From positions 1 through 64,000 of the forward strand of contig JAUSKU010000084.1 in NCBI GenBank assembly GCA_030646755.1: DNA of 64,000 nt. The letters run 5' to 3'. The translations under genes were made by a program, and so were the position numbers. The DNA comes from Deltaproteobacteria bacterium (GTDB lineage Bacteria > Desulfobacterota > JAENJC01). Positions 41,344-49,526 of the stretch are shown piece by piece (the first letter of the stretch is position 1; every line of letters begins with the position of its first letter). Under the pieces are notes generated by a model. The model did no database searches. It had not been told where the DNA came from and saw only the letters and a list, made by a program, of their open reading frames with translations.

Positions 41344-42513
41344 ATGGAAGAACCAAGAGTTAAGAAAAGGGTAAGGATAGGAGATATCAGAAAGCAGACC
41401 TCTTGCTGCGCCTCTTCGGTAGAGATGGAACAGGAGCCTCTTTTTTACCAGGAGTCGTCTTGCTGTCCTCCTAAAAAAGCGCCTGAAACCTCTGCCTCAA
41501 ATTTTGTTCCTCCGATAGTACAAACGGTATCAACCGATTGGTTAATTGATGATTACCTTGGACAGATCAGGTGCAGGGTCAGTTCGTACCGTAATTCATA
41601 TATTGTAACCCCAGGACTTTATGCAGTCGGGAGGCCGGACAATGGCTCTGATGTATTTGCAAGCGCCAATTATAAACTTAGCTTCGACATCCTGCGCAGC
41701 TCGTTGAAGGGGATGAATGCCTGGGTTATTGTCCTTGATACAAAAGGGATAAACGTCTGGTGCGCTGCCGGAAAAAGGACCTTCGGGACAGACGAACTGA
41801 TAAGACGCATCTCAGACGCTCATCTTGACAAGGTGGTGAGTCACAAAAGGATTATTCTCCCCCAGCTTGGAGCGCCTGGGATAGCCGCCCATGTAGTGAG
41901 CAAGAAAACCGGATTCAGAGTTTATTATGGACCCGTTCATGCCAAAGACATCCCGGCATATATAGCCTCGGGTTATAATGCAACAAAGGAGATGCGGACT
42001 GTAAGGTTTACATGGCTGGACAGGCTGGTCCTCACGCCTATGGAGATGATACCAGCCCTAAAGAAGTTTCCTGTTTACGCACTTTTTGTCCTTCTCATCT
42101 TCGGGCTTCAACCGTCAGGGATATTTTTCAGGGAGGCCGCTGTCAACGGATGGCCGTTTCTTCTGCTGGGCCTCCTATCGGTCTTCTCCGGGGCGTTTCT
42201 TACGCCGCTCTCACTTCCATTTGTCCCGTCCAGGGCCTTTGCAGTGAAGGGGTGGATAGTGGGTTTCATCTTTGTCCTTCTTGCTCAAGGCATCCTAAGA
42301 ATCACGGATAAGAGCCTCCTTGCTTTTATATACCTTTTCTTCCCCCTCCTGAGTTCTTACATAGCATTGCAGTTCACAGGCTCCACAGCATTCACAGGGA
42401 TGTCGGGGGTAAAGAAGGAGCTTAGATACGCTCTCCCGGTGTATAAGGCCGCAGCAGCGATATCTTTTTTGTTGCTTGTAATATCCAGACTCGGACAATG
42501 GGGAATTCTATGA
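41344..42513 (+). CDS. hgcA: mercury methylation corrinoid protein HgcA
   Basis: HgcA, 389 residues, transfers a methyl group from a corrinoid to mercury(II), giving methylmercury. The corrinoid-binding cap helix motif is NVWCAAGKRTFGT (137-149) with Cys140 as the cobalt ligand; the position after Lys is Arg, where Gly or Lys is more usual. The C-terminal half has about five hydrophobic segments (such as YALFVLLIFGL and GWIVGFIFVLLAQGIL), the membrane domain that separates HgcA from CdhD. The N-terminal 45 residues carry two CC pairs (TSCCASS and SSCCPPKK), which could bind metal. hgcB follows with a four-base overlap. Confidence 0.96.
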   Translation: MEEPRVKKRVRIGDIRKQTSCCASSVEMEQEPLFYQESSCCPPKKAPETSASNFVPPIVQTVSTDWLIDDYLGQIRCRVSSYRNSYIVTPGLYAVGRPDNGSDVFASANYKLSFDILRSSLKGMNAWVIVLDTKGINVWCAAGKRTFGTDELIRRISDAHLDKVVSHKRIILPQLGAPGIAAHVVSKKTGFRVYYGPVHAKDIPAYIASGYNATKEMRTVRFTWLDRLVLTPMEMIPALKKFPVYALFVLLIFGLQPSGIFFREAAVNGWPFLLLGLLSVFSGAFLTPLSLPFVPSRAFAVKGWIVGFIFVLLAQGILRITDKSLLAFIYLFFPLLSSYIALQFTGSTAFTGMSGVKKELRYALPVYKAAAAISFLLLVISRLGQWGIL

Positions 42514-42803
42514 GATACCTTTCAAATGTGACAACGCTCGAATTCTTTCCCGAAAAATGCACAGGATGCTTCCGGTGCATTGAGGTCTGCCCTCATCAGG
42601 TCTTTATAATGAACGGGAAAAAGGCTGCAATAGACGACAGGGACCTCTGCATGGAGTGCGGGGCGTGCATGATAAACTGCGCATTCGGGGCCATATCCGT
42701 AAATGCGGGCGTAGGATGCGCCAGCGCTATAATCAACGGGATGATAACGGGCGGAGAGCCTTCCTGCGATTGCAGCAGCGGGAGTACGAGCAGTTGCTGC
42801 TGA
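42510..42803 (+). CDS. hgcB: mercury methylation ferredoxin HgcB
   Basis: HgcB, 97 residues, reduces the HgcA corrinoid and probably hands over mercury. Two 4Fe-4S motifs are CTGCFRCIEVCP and CMECGACMINC, followed by the conserved GVGCASAI cysteine and the C-terminal CC pair (SSCC) expected to bind mercury. ATG at 42510 overlaps the hgcA stop (ATGA); a frame four codons longer exists but is less likely. The C-terminus is intact although a TGTCCCC-type repeat starts three bases after the stop. Confidence 0.95.
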   Translation: MRYLSNVTTLEFFPEKCTGCFRCIEVCPHQVFIMNGKKAAIDDRDLCMECGACMINCAFGAISVNAGVGCASAIINGMITGGEPSCDCSSGSTSSCC

Positions 42804-42805
42804 CA

Positions 42806-42828
42806 GGAATTTGCTGTCCCCCTAAATT
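42806..42828. repeat. TGTCCCC-type repeat between hgcB and mazF
   Basis: GGAATTTGCTGTCCCCCTAA then ATT. It resembles the repeats at 27731, 30756 and 49654, and it provides the stop codon region of mazF. It marks the border between hgcB and the MazF cassette. Confidence 0.5.
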
Positions 42829-43171
42829 ACCCCAAATCCAGCAAGTCCTTCAAAGCCTCATCCATAGAGCGAGAATCGCTTGGCGAGAGTCTGCCTAATT
42901 TCTTCAGGATAAGTGTCCGTTCAATCGTTGATATGGCAGACTTTATGGCCGATGGCTTCAAAAGACCCGCATCATTCCAACCCTCTATAAGGCATTCTCC
43001 TACGCCGGAGACTCTGCTTGTCTGGCTTGTGACCGCCATGATGACGCAGTCTGCTGATAGATTGTTGTATGCATCGGAACTTATGATTACGGCTGGACGC
43101 TTTTTGATGGTTGCTTGATCTGAGAAGGGGAATGGGACAAGAACGATATCGCCTCGTTCATAGCTTGTCAT
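42827..43171 (-). CDS. MazF/PemK-type mRNA interferase toxin
   Basis: About 114 residues of the MazF endoribonuclease fold: MTSYERGDIVLVPFPFSDQA, KRPAVIISSDAYN and ADCVIMAVTSQTSR with the usual PF and RP contacts and the conserved S/T. ATG at 43171 lies after GAGGAGG and overlaps the antitoxin gene by 14 bases; the longer frame from 43207 is less likely. It converges on hgcB. Confidence 0.85.
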   Translation of the reverse strand: MTSYERGDIVLVPFPFSDQATIKKRPAVIISSDAYNNLSADCVIMAVTSQTSRVSGVGECLIEGWNDAGLLKPSAIKSAISTIERTLILKKLGRLSPSDSRSMDEALKDLLDLG

Positions 43172-43358
43172 AGACAGCATCCTCCTCATTGTCCCATATC
43201 TTTTCAAAGGAAGCTGTAGACAACTGCTGAGACGCCTTAGCCATTAGGGTTTTCTCTTTTTTGGATTCTAAAAACAGAATGAAGTCAAAGACCTCCGACA
43301 GGTAGCTTTCCGGCAGACGGTCAATTTCATTGATTATCCTCTCCTTTACTGCCAACAT
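43158..43358 (-). CDS. MazF-partner antitoxin (DUF2281-like)
   Basis: A 66-residue antitoxin opening MLAVKERIINEIDRLPESYL, then SEVFDFILFLESKKE, a pattern of DUF2281-type antitoxins; the C-terminal tail (SFEKIWDNEEDAVYDKL) probably wraps the toxin. GGAGGTTGACATG gives a strong ribosome binding site. It is first in the antitoxin-toxin pair. Confidence 0.78.
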   Translation of the reverse strand: MLAVKERIINEIDRLPESYLSEVFDFILFLESKKEKTLMAKASQQLSTASFEKIWDNEEDAVYDKL

Positions 43359-43439
43359 GTCAACCTCCTCTTAATATGCAGTCGTAGTTGGTCTAATTAT
43401 TTTCCACATATGGAATATAGTCAAGGAAAATAAATGTAC

Positions 43440-43491
43440 TTTAGATCAAGTTGCTTTCAAGCATTTACTATTGAGCCTAATGAAAGCTTAC
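43440..43491. repeat. 52-bp repeat, partner of 24398
   Basis: About 88 percent identical to 24398-24449 (six differences). The partner covers the lpxI start; here the frame is broken (TTG, three codons, stop), so this is a loose copy in the gap between the antitoxin and the VOC gene. Confidence 0.5.
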
Positions 43492-43568
43492 ATTGAAGCT
43501 GACGGTCGTAATTGACAAGGAAGATATCTGTGATAACTTTAAGACAGACTGAAAATGGGAGGCGCAGC

Positions 43569-44153
43569 ATGATCAAGTTCAATGGAGTCAATCATCTGGC
43601 CATGGCTACAGGGGATATGGATAAAACCATACGATTCTGGCGGGATTTATTGGGGATGAGGCTGGTGGCAGGTCTTGGTCAGCCAGGGTACAGACATTAT
43701 TTTTTCGAGATATCAAAGACCGACCTCATTGCGTTCTTCGAATGGACAGGGGTCAAGCCTGTTCCTGAGAAGGTCCACGGGATGCCGGTCAAGGGGCCTT
43801 TTATCTTTGATCATGTCTCCTTCGGGGTTGAAACGGAGGATGACCTCTGGGAATTGAAGGACAGGCTATCCGCAGCAGGATTTGAAGTTTCGGATGTGAT
43901 AGACCACGGCTTCATCCACTCGATTTATGCCTATGACCCGAACGGAATCCCGATAGAGTTCAGCCACAATGTGGAAGGTATTGATGTCCGCAAACAGCCG
44001 GCCATGAGGGACATAAAACCTTCAGAGATCACAGGGGAAGGCCCTGAGCCTCATTTTGACAAGTGGCCAATGGTAGAAAGACCGACTCCTGACTCGGAAA
44101 GGATGGTCTATCCCGGTGCTGGTAGCGAATTGTTCCACGGGAAGAAAAGTTAA
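43569..44153 (+). CDS. VOC (glyoxalase/dioxygenase) superfamily protein
   Basis: A 194-residue protein of the vicinal oxygen chelate fold. It opens MIKFNGVNHLAMATGDMDKT and has IRFWRDLLGMRLVAG, with metal ligand candidates His in NHLAMAT, His in FDHVSFGV and Glu in PIEFSHN. The substrate is unknown; many such proteins are dioxygenases or glutathione transferases. GGAGGCGCAGC before ATG at 43569 makes this start better than 43512. It ends overlapping the convergent HTH gene by four bases. Confidence 0.82.
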   Translation: MIKFNGVNHLAMATGDMDKTIRFWRDLLGMRLVAGLGQPGYRHYFFEISKTDLIAFFEWTGVKPVPEKVHGMPVKGPFIFDHVSFGVETEDDLWELKDRLSAAGFEVSDVIDHGFIHSIYAYDPNGIPIEFSHNVEGIDVRKQPAMRDIKPSEITGEGPEPHFDKWPMVERPTPDSERMVYPGAGSELFHGKKS

Positions 44154-44476
44154 GAGGCAATCGTAAACATCGGCTCTGCAATAGACTCGCTGTTGCAGAC
44201 AGGGCATTTGCCGGGCTTTTTAAGCCTCTCCCTCTTCCTGAAGACAAAACCGCACTCCTTACATTCCGCTGGTGTGACGATAAGACGGCCACCTTCCCGG
44301 TCAACGCTCTTATGGATGTGCTCAAGATGATCATAGACATCTTTTTCCGATATCCCGACCTCAACAGATATATCCCTTGCCGAAAGGGTGTTCCCTTCAA
44401 GGACGGCCTCTATCTGCCGGCGTATTGTCTCGTGCCTTTCAGGTGGAATCGGAGGTCTTTTGGGTTTCATCTTCAT
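44150..44476 (-). CDS. predicted transcription regulator with HTH and zinc ribbon (COG3357-like)
   Basis: A 108-residue protein. An N-terminal winged helix (ETIRRQIEAVLEGNTLSARD, then ISVEVGISEKDVYDHLEHIH) is followed by a zinc ribbon CKECGF...GKCPVCNSESI. This architecture is known from archaea and anaerobic bacteria as COG3357. Its ATG overlaps the stop of phzF-like gene (ATGA), so it is probably co-translated with it. Confidence 0.78.
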   Translation of the reverse strand: MKMKPKRPPIPPERHETIRRQIEAVLEGNTLSARDISVEVGISEKDVYDHLEHIHKSVDREGGRLIVTPAECKECGFVFRKRERLKKPGKCPVCNSESIAEPMFTIAS

Positions 44477-45267
44477 GGTAAAACAAGCTCCCCGCGCAGG
44501 ACCGTGAGCGCCTGCCCGCAGAGATATACGCGGTCTTTGTTCACACGGACACGAACTTCACCGCCACGTGATGAGGCCTGATATGCGGTGAATTCATCCT
44601 TTTTAAGCCGGGACTTCCAGAAAGGAGCCAGACAGCAGTGGGCTGAGCCTGTTACCGGGTCTTCGTTTATTCCAACCCTTGGCGCAAAGAAGCGGGAGAC
44701 GAAATCATATCCTTTGGCAGACGACCGGCTTGTGACAATTATACCTCTGGTATCTACTTTAGCCAGATATGGAAAATCAGGTTTCAGATCCCGAACTGTC
44801 TCCTCTGAATCGACCTCTACAAGATAATCAAAACGGTTTTTGCCGACATATATCGGTGTGATTCCCAGGGCCTTAATAAGTTCCGACGGGGCATCAGCCT
44901 CCTCTTCAGGCTCTGACGGGAAGTCGAGCGCAATCCATTCACCATTACGCTCGGCAGTAAGTATGCCGCTTCGCGTATAAAATTTTACTTGCTGATCAGG
45001 CCTCAGATAACCCTCGTCCCACAGGATATGCGCGCTCGCCAGGGTCGCATGTCCGCATAGGTCTACCTCGACAGTAGGTGTAAACCACCGGAGGTTGAAC
45101 CCCTCCCCTTCCCTCTTCAAAAAAGCTGTTTCAGAAAGGTTCATCTCCTTCGCCACATCCTGCATCCAGAGTTCATCTTTCGATTCAGACAGTATGCATA
45201 CAGCAGCAGGGTTCCCTGAAAACGGCCTGTTCGTAAATGCGTCTACCTGAAATATCGGTATCCCCAT
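44473..45267 (-). CDS. PhzF-family isomerase
   Basis: A 264-residue protein of the PhzF/DAP-epimerase fold. It opens IPIFQVDAFTNRPFSGNPAA and has MNLSETAFLKREG with the catalytic glutamate, then FTPTVEVDLCGHATLASAHI and DPVTGSAHCCLAPFW. Members are isomerases with unknown substrates except for PhzF itself. No phenazine genes are nearby. It follows the pyruvate kinase-like gene after two bases. Confidence 0.88.
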   Translation of the reverse strand: MGIPIFQVDAFTNRPFSGNPAAVCILSESKDELWMQDVAKEMNLSETAFLKREGEGFNLRWFTPTVEVDLCGHATLASAHILWDEGYLRPDQQVKFYTRSGILTAERNGEWIALDFPSEPEEEADAPSELIKALGITPIYVGKNRFDYLVEVDSEETVRDLKPDFPYLAKVDTRGIIVTSRSSAKGYDFVSRFFAPRVGINEDPVTGSAHCCLAPFWKSRLKKDEFTAYQASSRGGEVRVRVNKDRVYLCGQALTVLRGELVLP

Positions 45268-45269
45268 CC

Positions 45270-45836
45270 CTACCCCCTCGGCTTTGCCAGTATCTCAAGG
45301 ACCTTCAGCTCCAGGAACCTCTTTGACGCAACGGACTTTATTATACAGACAGTATCTGCCCCCCTACCCGTCCCCGCGACGGCGACGACCTCTTCAAACT
45401 CCGGAATGAGCCCTCCGTCACACGCCTCCATTACTATCTCGCAGCAGACCTTTGCCCCTTCCCCGAAACGGCGCAGGGACTGGGCGACAATCATGGACGG
45501 GTAAAGGCCCTGGAACTTCTGCGAAAATGCAGTCTCTATAGAGTGGGTAAGGATTGTACCTGTATAAATCTTTCCACCAAGCCTTAATATCTCATCCCTG
45601 TTCTCAGGAAGGAGCTCGAACTGGTTAGGTTCCTTAAACCCTGCCGAATGGGTGACAACGGCAAGGTTCACATCCTTCCCATGGAGTCTCCTGGCCATGG
45701 CAACTCCGGTATCCCCGACGGTGGTTGCAACAACCAGATGTTTGTACCCTTCATCCACGAGGGACGCAACTATCTCTATGCACCTCTCGGAATTCTCCTT
45801 TCCCGGCTTTTCAAAATACTCCACCTGTCTTATCAT
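45270..45836 (-). CDS. pyruvate kinase C-terminal-like domain protein (COG1751-like)
   Basis: A 188-residue stand-alone protein resembling the allosteric C-terminal domain of pyruvate kinase. Visible are YFEKPGKENSERCIEIVASL, LVVATTVGDTGVAMARRL and EEVVAVAGTGRGADT with the glycine-rich loop. Stand-alone forms are common in archaea and anaerobes; function unknown. It lies before phzF on the same strand and is probably co-transcribed. Confidence 0.8.
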   Translation of the reverse strand: MIRQVEYFEKPGKENSERCIEIVASLVDEGYKHLVVATTVGDTGVAMARRLHGKDVNLAVVTHSAGFKEPNQFELLPENRDEILRLGGKIYTGTILTHSIETAFSQKFQGLYPSMIVAQSLRRFGEGAKVCCEIVMEACDGGLIPEFEEVVAVAGTGRGADTVCIIKSVASKRFLELKVLEILAKPRG

Positions 45837-45858
45837 ACGGCCTCCTTAAATAATAATT

Positions 45859-46743
45859 TCATCCCCTCGGATGGTGCTTTTTATGGATCTCTTTGAGCCT
45901 CTCGGCGGTAATGTGGGTATAAATCTGGGTCGTTGAGATATCGGCATGACCAAGCATCATCTGGACGGAACGGAGGTCTGCGCCCCTTTCCAGAAGATGG
46001 GTTGCAAAGGAGTGGCGAAGGGTGTGGGGAGTGATGGACATAGATATCTTTGCCTTCCTTGCATAAGACTTTATAATCTTCCAGAAGCCCTGCCTTGTGA
46101 GGCCATTCCCTGAACGGTTAATGAAGAGGTATTCGGATTGCCCCTTGTGCAGTTTTACCCTTCCATCAGAGATGTAATTCTTTACCCATTCCTGGGCCGA
46201 CTCCCCCATAGGAATAATCCTTTCCTTTGAACCTTTGCCAAATGCCATCAGGTAACCGACATCGAGATTAACGTCTGCGACCTTAAGGGACACCAGTTCC
46301 GATACCCGGATACCAGTGGCATATAGCAGTTCCAGCATCGCCTTGTCTCTCTGGCCCAAAGAAGTCTTTGTGTCTGGCGAAGAGAGGAGCCTGTCAACAT
46401 CATCAAGAGAAGCGGCCTTGGGAAGCCTTGATATCCCCTTTGGTAATTCTACCAGGAGGGTGGGGTTGTTTTTTATGTATCCCTCGGTATTCAGGAACCT
46501 ATAGAACATCCTTACGGCTGTGAGCTTCCTGGACGAAGACCTTGGTGATATACCTCCGTCCCTGAGACTACCAATATATTTTACAATATCAAGGGGGGCA
46601 ACGGCGCCTATATCGGAAACCTTCATCTTTGAAAGGTAATTTATATACCCCAGAATGTCCCGGCTGTAGGCTTCAATGGTGTTCTTTGAGAGGCCTTTTT
46701 CGACGATGAGGTAATTTATGAAGAGGTCGAGGTAACGTTCCAT
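45859..46743 (-). CDS. xerD: tyrosine recombinase XerD
   Basis: A 294-residue site-specific recombinase for resolving chromosome dimers at dif. The SAM-like N-terminus is MERYLDLFINYLIVEKGLSK, and the catalytic residues are in GIRVSELVSL (Arg), KGSKERIIP (Lys), HTLRHSFATHLLERG (HxxR), and IYTHI (the tyrosine). The frame is open to 46800, but the promoter-like hexamers at 46765-46793 lie inside that extension, so 46743 is chosen. Its length matches XerD exactly. No phage or integron marks are near. Confidence 0.92.
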   Translation of the reverse strand: MERYLDLFINYLIVEKGLSKNTIEAYSRDILGYINYLSKMKVSDIGAVAPLDIVKYIGSLRDGGISPRSSSRKLTAVRMFYRFLNTEGYIKNNPTLLVELPKGISRLPKAASLDDVDRLLSSPDTKTSLGQRDKAMLELLYATGIRVSELVSLKVADVNLDVGYLMAFGKGSKERIIPMGESAQEWVKNYISDGRVKLHKGQSEYLFINRSGNGLTRQGFWKIIKSYARKAKISMSITPHTLRHSFATHLLERGADLRSVQMMLGHADISTTQIYTHITAERLKEIHKKHHPRG

Positions 46744-46764
46744 AATATTATCAGAGTGGTTTTT

Positions 46765-46793
46765 AAGATAGCTACTTATCCTGTGCCTGTCAA
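46765..46793 (-). promoter_or_regulatory. promoter of xerD
   Basis: Minus strand TTGACA (46793-46788), 17-base spacer, TATCTT (46770-46765), ending 21 bases before the chosen xerD start. Confidence 0.55.
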
Positions 46794-46891
46794 GCAGCAT
46801 CGCAGTTTTTTTGCTTCATCAATTTCATCTTTGCTGATATTATTAACCCAAAAATGCATTTAACCTTAAAAAGCATTTTGGACACAGATTT

Positions 46892-47008
46892 ACACAGATT
46901 AACTATGATTTTTCACAGAAATAAAGGCTAAATGATCTCCATTTTGGTAAAGAAGCCGAATAACTCTAACTGTGCAAACCATAAGCTTTTATCGGTGTTA
47001 ATCTGTGT
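46892..47008. repeat. inverted repeat ACACAGATTAAC/GTTAATCTGTGT
   Basis: Twelve-base perfect inverted repeat enclosing 93 bases in the 46801-47046 gap between xerD and the HAD gene. A partial third copy (ACACAGATT) lies just before it. It may be a miniature mobile repeat; no gene is seen in the gap. Confidence 0.5.
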
Positions 47009-47046
47009 CTATTGCCTTTGGGATTTAAAGGTTTGAGAGGAAGCAA

Positions 47047-47706
47047 ATGATAAAAGCTGTAATCTACGATATGGACGGGCTGATTATAGACTCCGAGCCT
47101 CTCTGGCAGGAGGCGGAGATATCTGTATTCAAGTCCGTGAATATAAACCTCACCAGGGAAGATTGCATGAAGGTCATGGGGATGAGGACTGACGAGGTGG
47201 TTGACTACTGGTTCAGGAGGTCCCCGTGGGATGGTCCTTCAAGGATTGAGATCACATCGGCAATAATAAGGGAGCTGATCGAACTGATAAAGGAAAAGGG
47301 GAGCTTGATGGAAGGGGTTAAAGAGTCGCTGGATTTTGTGAGGTCTAAGGATGTAAAGATAGCCCTGGCCTCTTCCTCCTCATACGAAATAATCAACACT
47401 GTATTGGAGAAATTCGGGTTGATGAAGGAGTTTGAAGAGATATACTCCGCCCAGGAGGAAGAGTACGGGAAACCCCATCCCGCTGTCTACATATCTGCTG
47501 CAAAAAGGCTCAATGTCGCCCCTGTCAAGTGCCTTGCCATAGAAGACTCCCTTAACGGGGTCTTGGCTGCCAAGGCCGCAAAGATGAAATGCATAGCTGT
47601 GCCGTATGAAGGGGTCAGACATGACCGGCGGTTCGCTATCGCCGATGTTACATTGGATTCGTTAGTGCAGATTGATTCGGAGGTGTGGAGACGGGTTGAG
47701 GAGTAA
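47047..47706 (+). CDS. HAD-family phosphatase (HxpB/YniC-like)
   Basis: A 219-residue haloacid dehalogenase-type sugar phosphatase. Motif I is YDMDGLIIDSEP, motif II IALASSSS, the lysine YGKPHPAVY and motif IV AIEDSLNGVLAA. It resembles E. coli YniC/HxpB, acting on hexitol or 2-deoxyglucose phosphates, and also beta-phosphoglucomutases; phosphatase is favoured but not certain. GAGAGGAAG precedes the ATG. Confidence 0.88.
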   Translation: MIKAVIYDMDGLIIDSEPLWQEAEISVFKSVNINLTREDCMKVMGMRTDEVVDYWFRRSPWDGPSRIEITSAIIRELIELIKEKGSLMEGVKESLDFVRSKDVKIALASSSSYEIINTVLEKFGLMKEFEEIYSAQEEEYGKPHPAVYISAAKRLNVAPVKCLAIEDSLNGVLAAKAAKMKCIAVPYEGVRHDRRFAIADVTLDSLVQIDSEVWRRVEE

Positions 47707-47723
47707 AGAAGCTGCAAAAACAA

Positions 47724-47751
47724 TTGACAGTATACAATGTTTGTATATAAT
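47724..47751 (+). promoter_or_regulatory. promoter with embedded operator of the RHH-PIN module
   Basis: TTGACA, 16-base spacer, TATAAT: a near-perfect sigma70 promoter. The perfect inverted repeat TATACAA-TGT-TTGTATA (47731-47747) fills the spacer and overlaps the -10. A ribbon-helix-helix antitoxin bound there would block transcription, as expected for autoregulated modules. Confidence 0.75.
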
Positions 47752-47785
47752 AGACCTTAGAAAAGATAGGCCGGATGGAGGAATC

Positions 47786-48037
47786 ATGCAGACAAGTACC
47801 GTTAATATTGCATTTCAAAAGGATCTGTTGAAAGAAATAGATAAGGCTGCTAAAAATGAGTTCCGGAGCCGTTCCGAATTCATTAGGGAAGCTGCGAGAC
47901 TTTATCTTGACCGCAGAAAACGGTGGGATGACATCTTTTCTCTGGGTGATGAACAGAGGACTGGGTTAGGATTGAAAGAAGAGGATATCGAGGCAGAGAT
48001 CAAAAAACATCGCTCAAGAAAGAAGACTCGCCATTGA
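47786..48037 (+). CDS. CopG/RHH-type antitoxin
   Basis: An 83-residue ribbon-helix-helix protein: MQTSTVNIAFQKDLLKEIDK, then NEFRSRSEFIREAARLYLDR, with a basic tail. GGAGG six bases before ATG at 47786 decides the start. The stop overlaps the TTG start of the PIN toxin gene. A tight operator lies upstream, so it should repress its own operon. Confidence 0.85.
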   Translation: MQTSTVNIAFQKDLLKEIDKAAKNEFRSRSEFIREAARLYLDRRKRWDDIFSLGDEQRTGLGLKEEDIEAEIKKHRSRKKTRH

Positions 48038-48435
48038 TCAAGGCCATTCTGGATACCAATGTCGTTATATCAGCCATCGTTTTTGGCGGCAAACCAAGAA
48101 GGGTTTTGAATCTCGCCATTGAAGGTAAAATCAGTTTATTCTTTTCCGAACCTATGTTTGAAGAGATAAGGGAGATACTTGGCGGCCGTAAATTCCGGTT
48201 TACCGCACCCCGGTTGTTGGCTGTAGAACGCGAACTGGAAGCAATCTCCGATACTGTTTATCCTGATAAAAGCATTAAAATTGTGAAAGACGACCCGGAC
48301 GATGATGTCTTTATAGAATGCGCCCTTGCTGCCGATGCAGATTACATAGTTTCCGGCGACAAACACCTGCTGGATCTAAAGAGCTATGGCAATATAAAGA
48401 TTGTCAACGCTGCGGAATTTATTGAGCTGGTGTGA
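48034..48435 (+). CDS. PIN-domain ribonuclease toxin
   Basis: A 133-residue PIN protein: MIKAILDTNVVISAIVFGGK with the first catalytic aspartate, EEIREIL with the glutamate, DDPDDDVFIECALAADADY and SGDKHLLDL with the later aspartates. It starts with TTG in TTGA, overlapping the antitoxin stop. Together they form a type II module of VapBC style. Confidence 0.85.
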   Translation: MIKAILDTNVVISAIVFGGKPRRVLNLAIEGKISLFFSEPMFEEIREILGGRKFRFTAPRLLAVERELEAISDTVYPDKSIKIVKDDPDDDVFIECALAADADYIVSGDKHLLDLKSYGNIKIVNAAEFIELV

Positions 48436-48497
48436 AGGCATTAAGGGAAGGGCAATATTTGGGAATAAGTACGTCATGGTATATTTTTATAGACGGG

Positions 48498-49361
48498 TTA
48501 GCGGTCATAAATCGGAGCCATGTCTTTAGGACCAAAGCGCCATTTCTCCGCAACACCCTTTGTCTCTGCATTAGCTGAGAGAACTGGGCCTGCAGAACTG
48601 AACGCGCTGGAGTAGGTGAAAGCGAAGTGAGCCATGATGACAACGCCAATGCCCAAGATTGACAGAGTGAGCATTTTTTGATCTTCGATCGACTGTGCCT
48701 GGCCGACCTGTAACGCGCTTAGGTAGCTTGAGTGGGAGTAGCCGCAGAGGTAGCTGTAGATGTTCTTGAAGTATTTCTCGTGAAAGCCTGCCTGAACGCT
48801 GAGATCCGACCAGCCCTTTCCGATTCGCCATTCCCCTTCGAGTAACTTCGCTCGCTGCTTCTGTGTATACTGTTGAATGTGTGGCGCAGCCGCGATCTCG
48901 GACTTGAGTTCTTCGATCATTTGTTTCTCGGTTGTTTGGACGGTCCGAAGTTCTTCAGTTGAGGCATGAAACTGCTGACGGTCCATTAGGCCGCCAAGGC
49001 ACCATGTCTTGTGCCTGAATTCGGACACACTGCGGTCTGCGCTTCCGTACAAATAGAAGAATACGAGATAGGTCTCAAGCGCTGCACGTGCGACGACCTT
49101 CACTGATGAGTGGTCGATAAAGAACACTGTTGGAACGCCGTCCTGCTCTATGGTTGCCCCGTCGGCAAGCGTCTGCATAGAAACGAGATGTCGAAACAGC
49201 TTGATCGAAAGGGTTTGGGCGTCGTTCAACCATTCTTCATCAGACTTGATTTTTTTCCCGGCTTGCGACTGCACAAGCCTAATAAGGAGGTCTAGAAGTA
49301 CCGAATAATCGGTGCTGAAGGGCATAGTGACCACCGGAGATGCCGCGAAGCGACTACTCAT
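48498..49361 (-). CDS. hypothetical protein, DUF5677-like helical
   Basis: A 287-residue mostly helical protein: LLDLLIRLVQSQAGKKIKSD, then HSSVKVVARAALETYLVFFY and YSYLCGYSHSSYLSAL, patterns loosely like DUF5677-type proteins. Base composition is slightly richer in G and C than the neighbours. A hydrophobic stretch (LGIGVVIMAHFAFTYSSAF) lies near the C-terminus. It stands alone between two toxin-antitoxin modules and is probably accessory. No function can be given. Confidence 0.55.
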   Translation of the reverse strand: MSSRFAASPVVTMPFSTDYSVLLDLLIRLVQSQAGKKIKSDEEWLNDAQTLSIKLFRHLVSMQTLADGATIEQDGVPTVFFIDHSSVKVVARAALETYLVFFYLYGSADRSVSEFRHKTWCLGGLMDRQQFHASTEELRTVQTTEKQMIEELKSEIAAAPHIQQYTQKQRAKLLEGEWRIGKGWSDLSVQAGFHEKYFKNIYSYLCGYSHSSYLSALQVGQAQSIEDQKMLTLSILGIGVVIMAHFAFTYSSAFSSAGPVLSANAETKGVAEKWRFGPKDMAPIYDR

Positions 49362-49526
49362 TAAGTTAGTATCTGGTTTCGGATATATTCACTGTTCGAG
49401 TGATAGCCGGAAATTCCGCGGATATAATACCATATTCATTTTCCAAATTTCCAGCCTTTAAGGCCCCTTAGCGCCCTCTTACCCTAAAGAGGGGTAACCG
49501 CTTTACTCCTCATGTCAAGGTATGGC

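Noticed and set aside
41344..42513. HgcA as CdhD-type acetyl-CoA synthase corrinoid subunit
   Set aside because: The cap-helix motif with Cys140, the C-terminal membrane domain and the adjoining hgcB all fit HgcA and not CdhD.
44473..45267. PhzF as evidence of phenazine synthesis
   Set aside because: No other phz genes nearby, and most PhzF-family proteins are unrelated isomerases.
46892..47008. ACACAGATTAAC inverted repeat as replication origin or phage attachment site
   Set aside because: No DnaA boxes of TTATCCACA type, no AT-rich unwinding region and no integrase other than housekeeping xerD.
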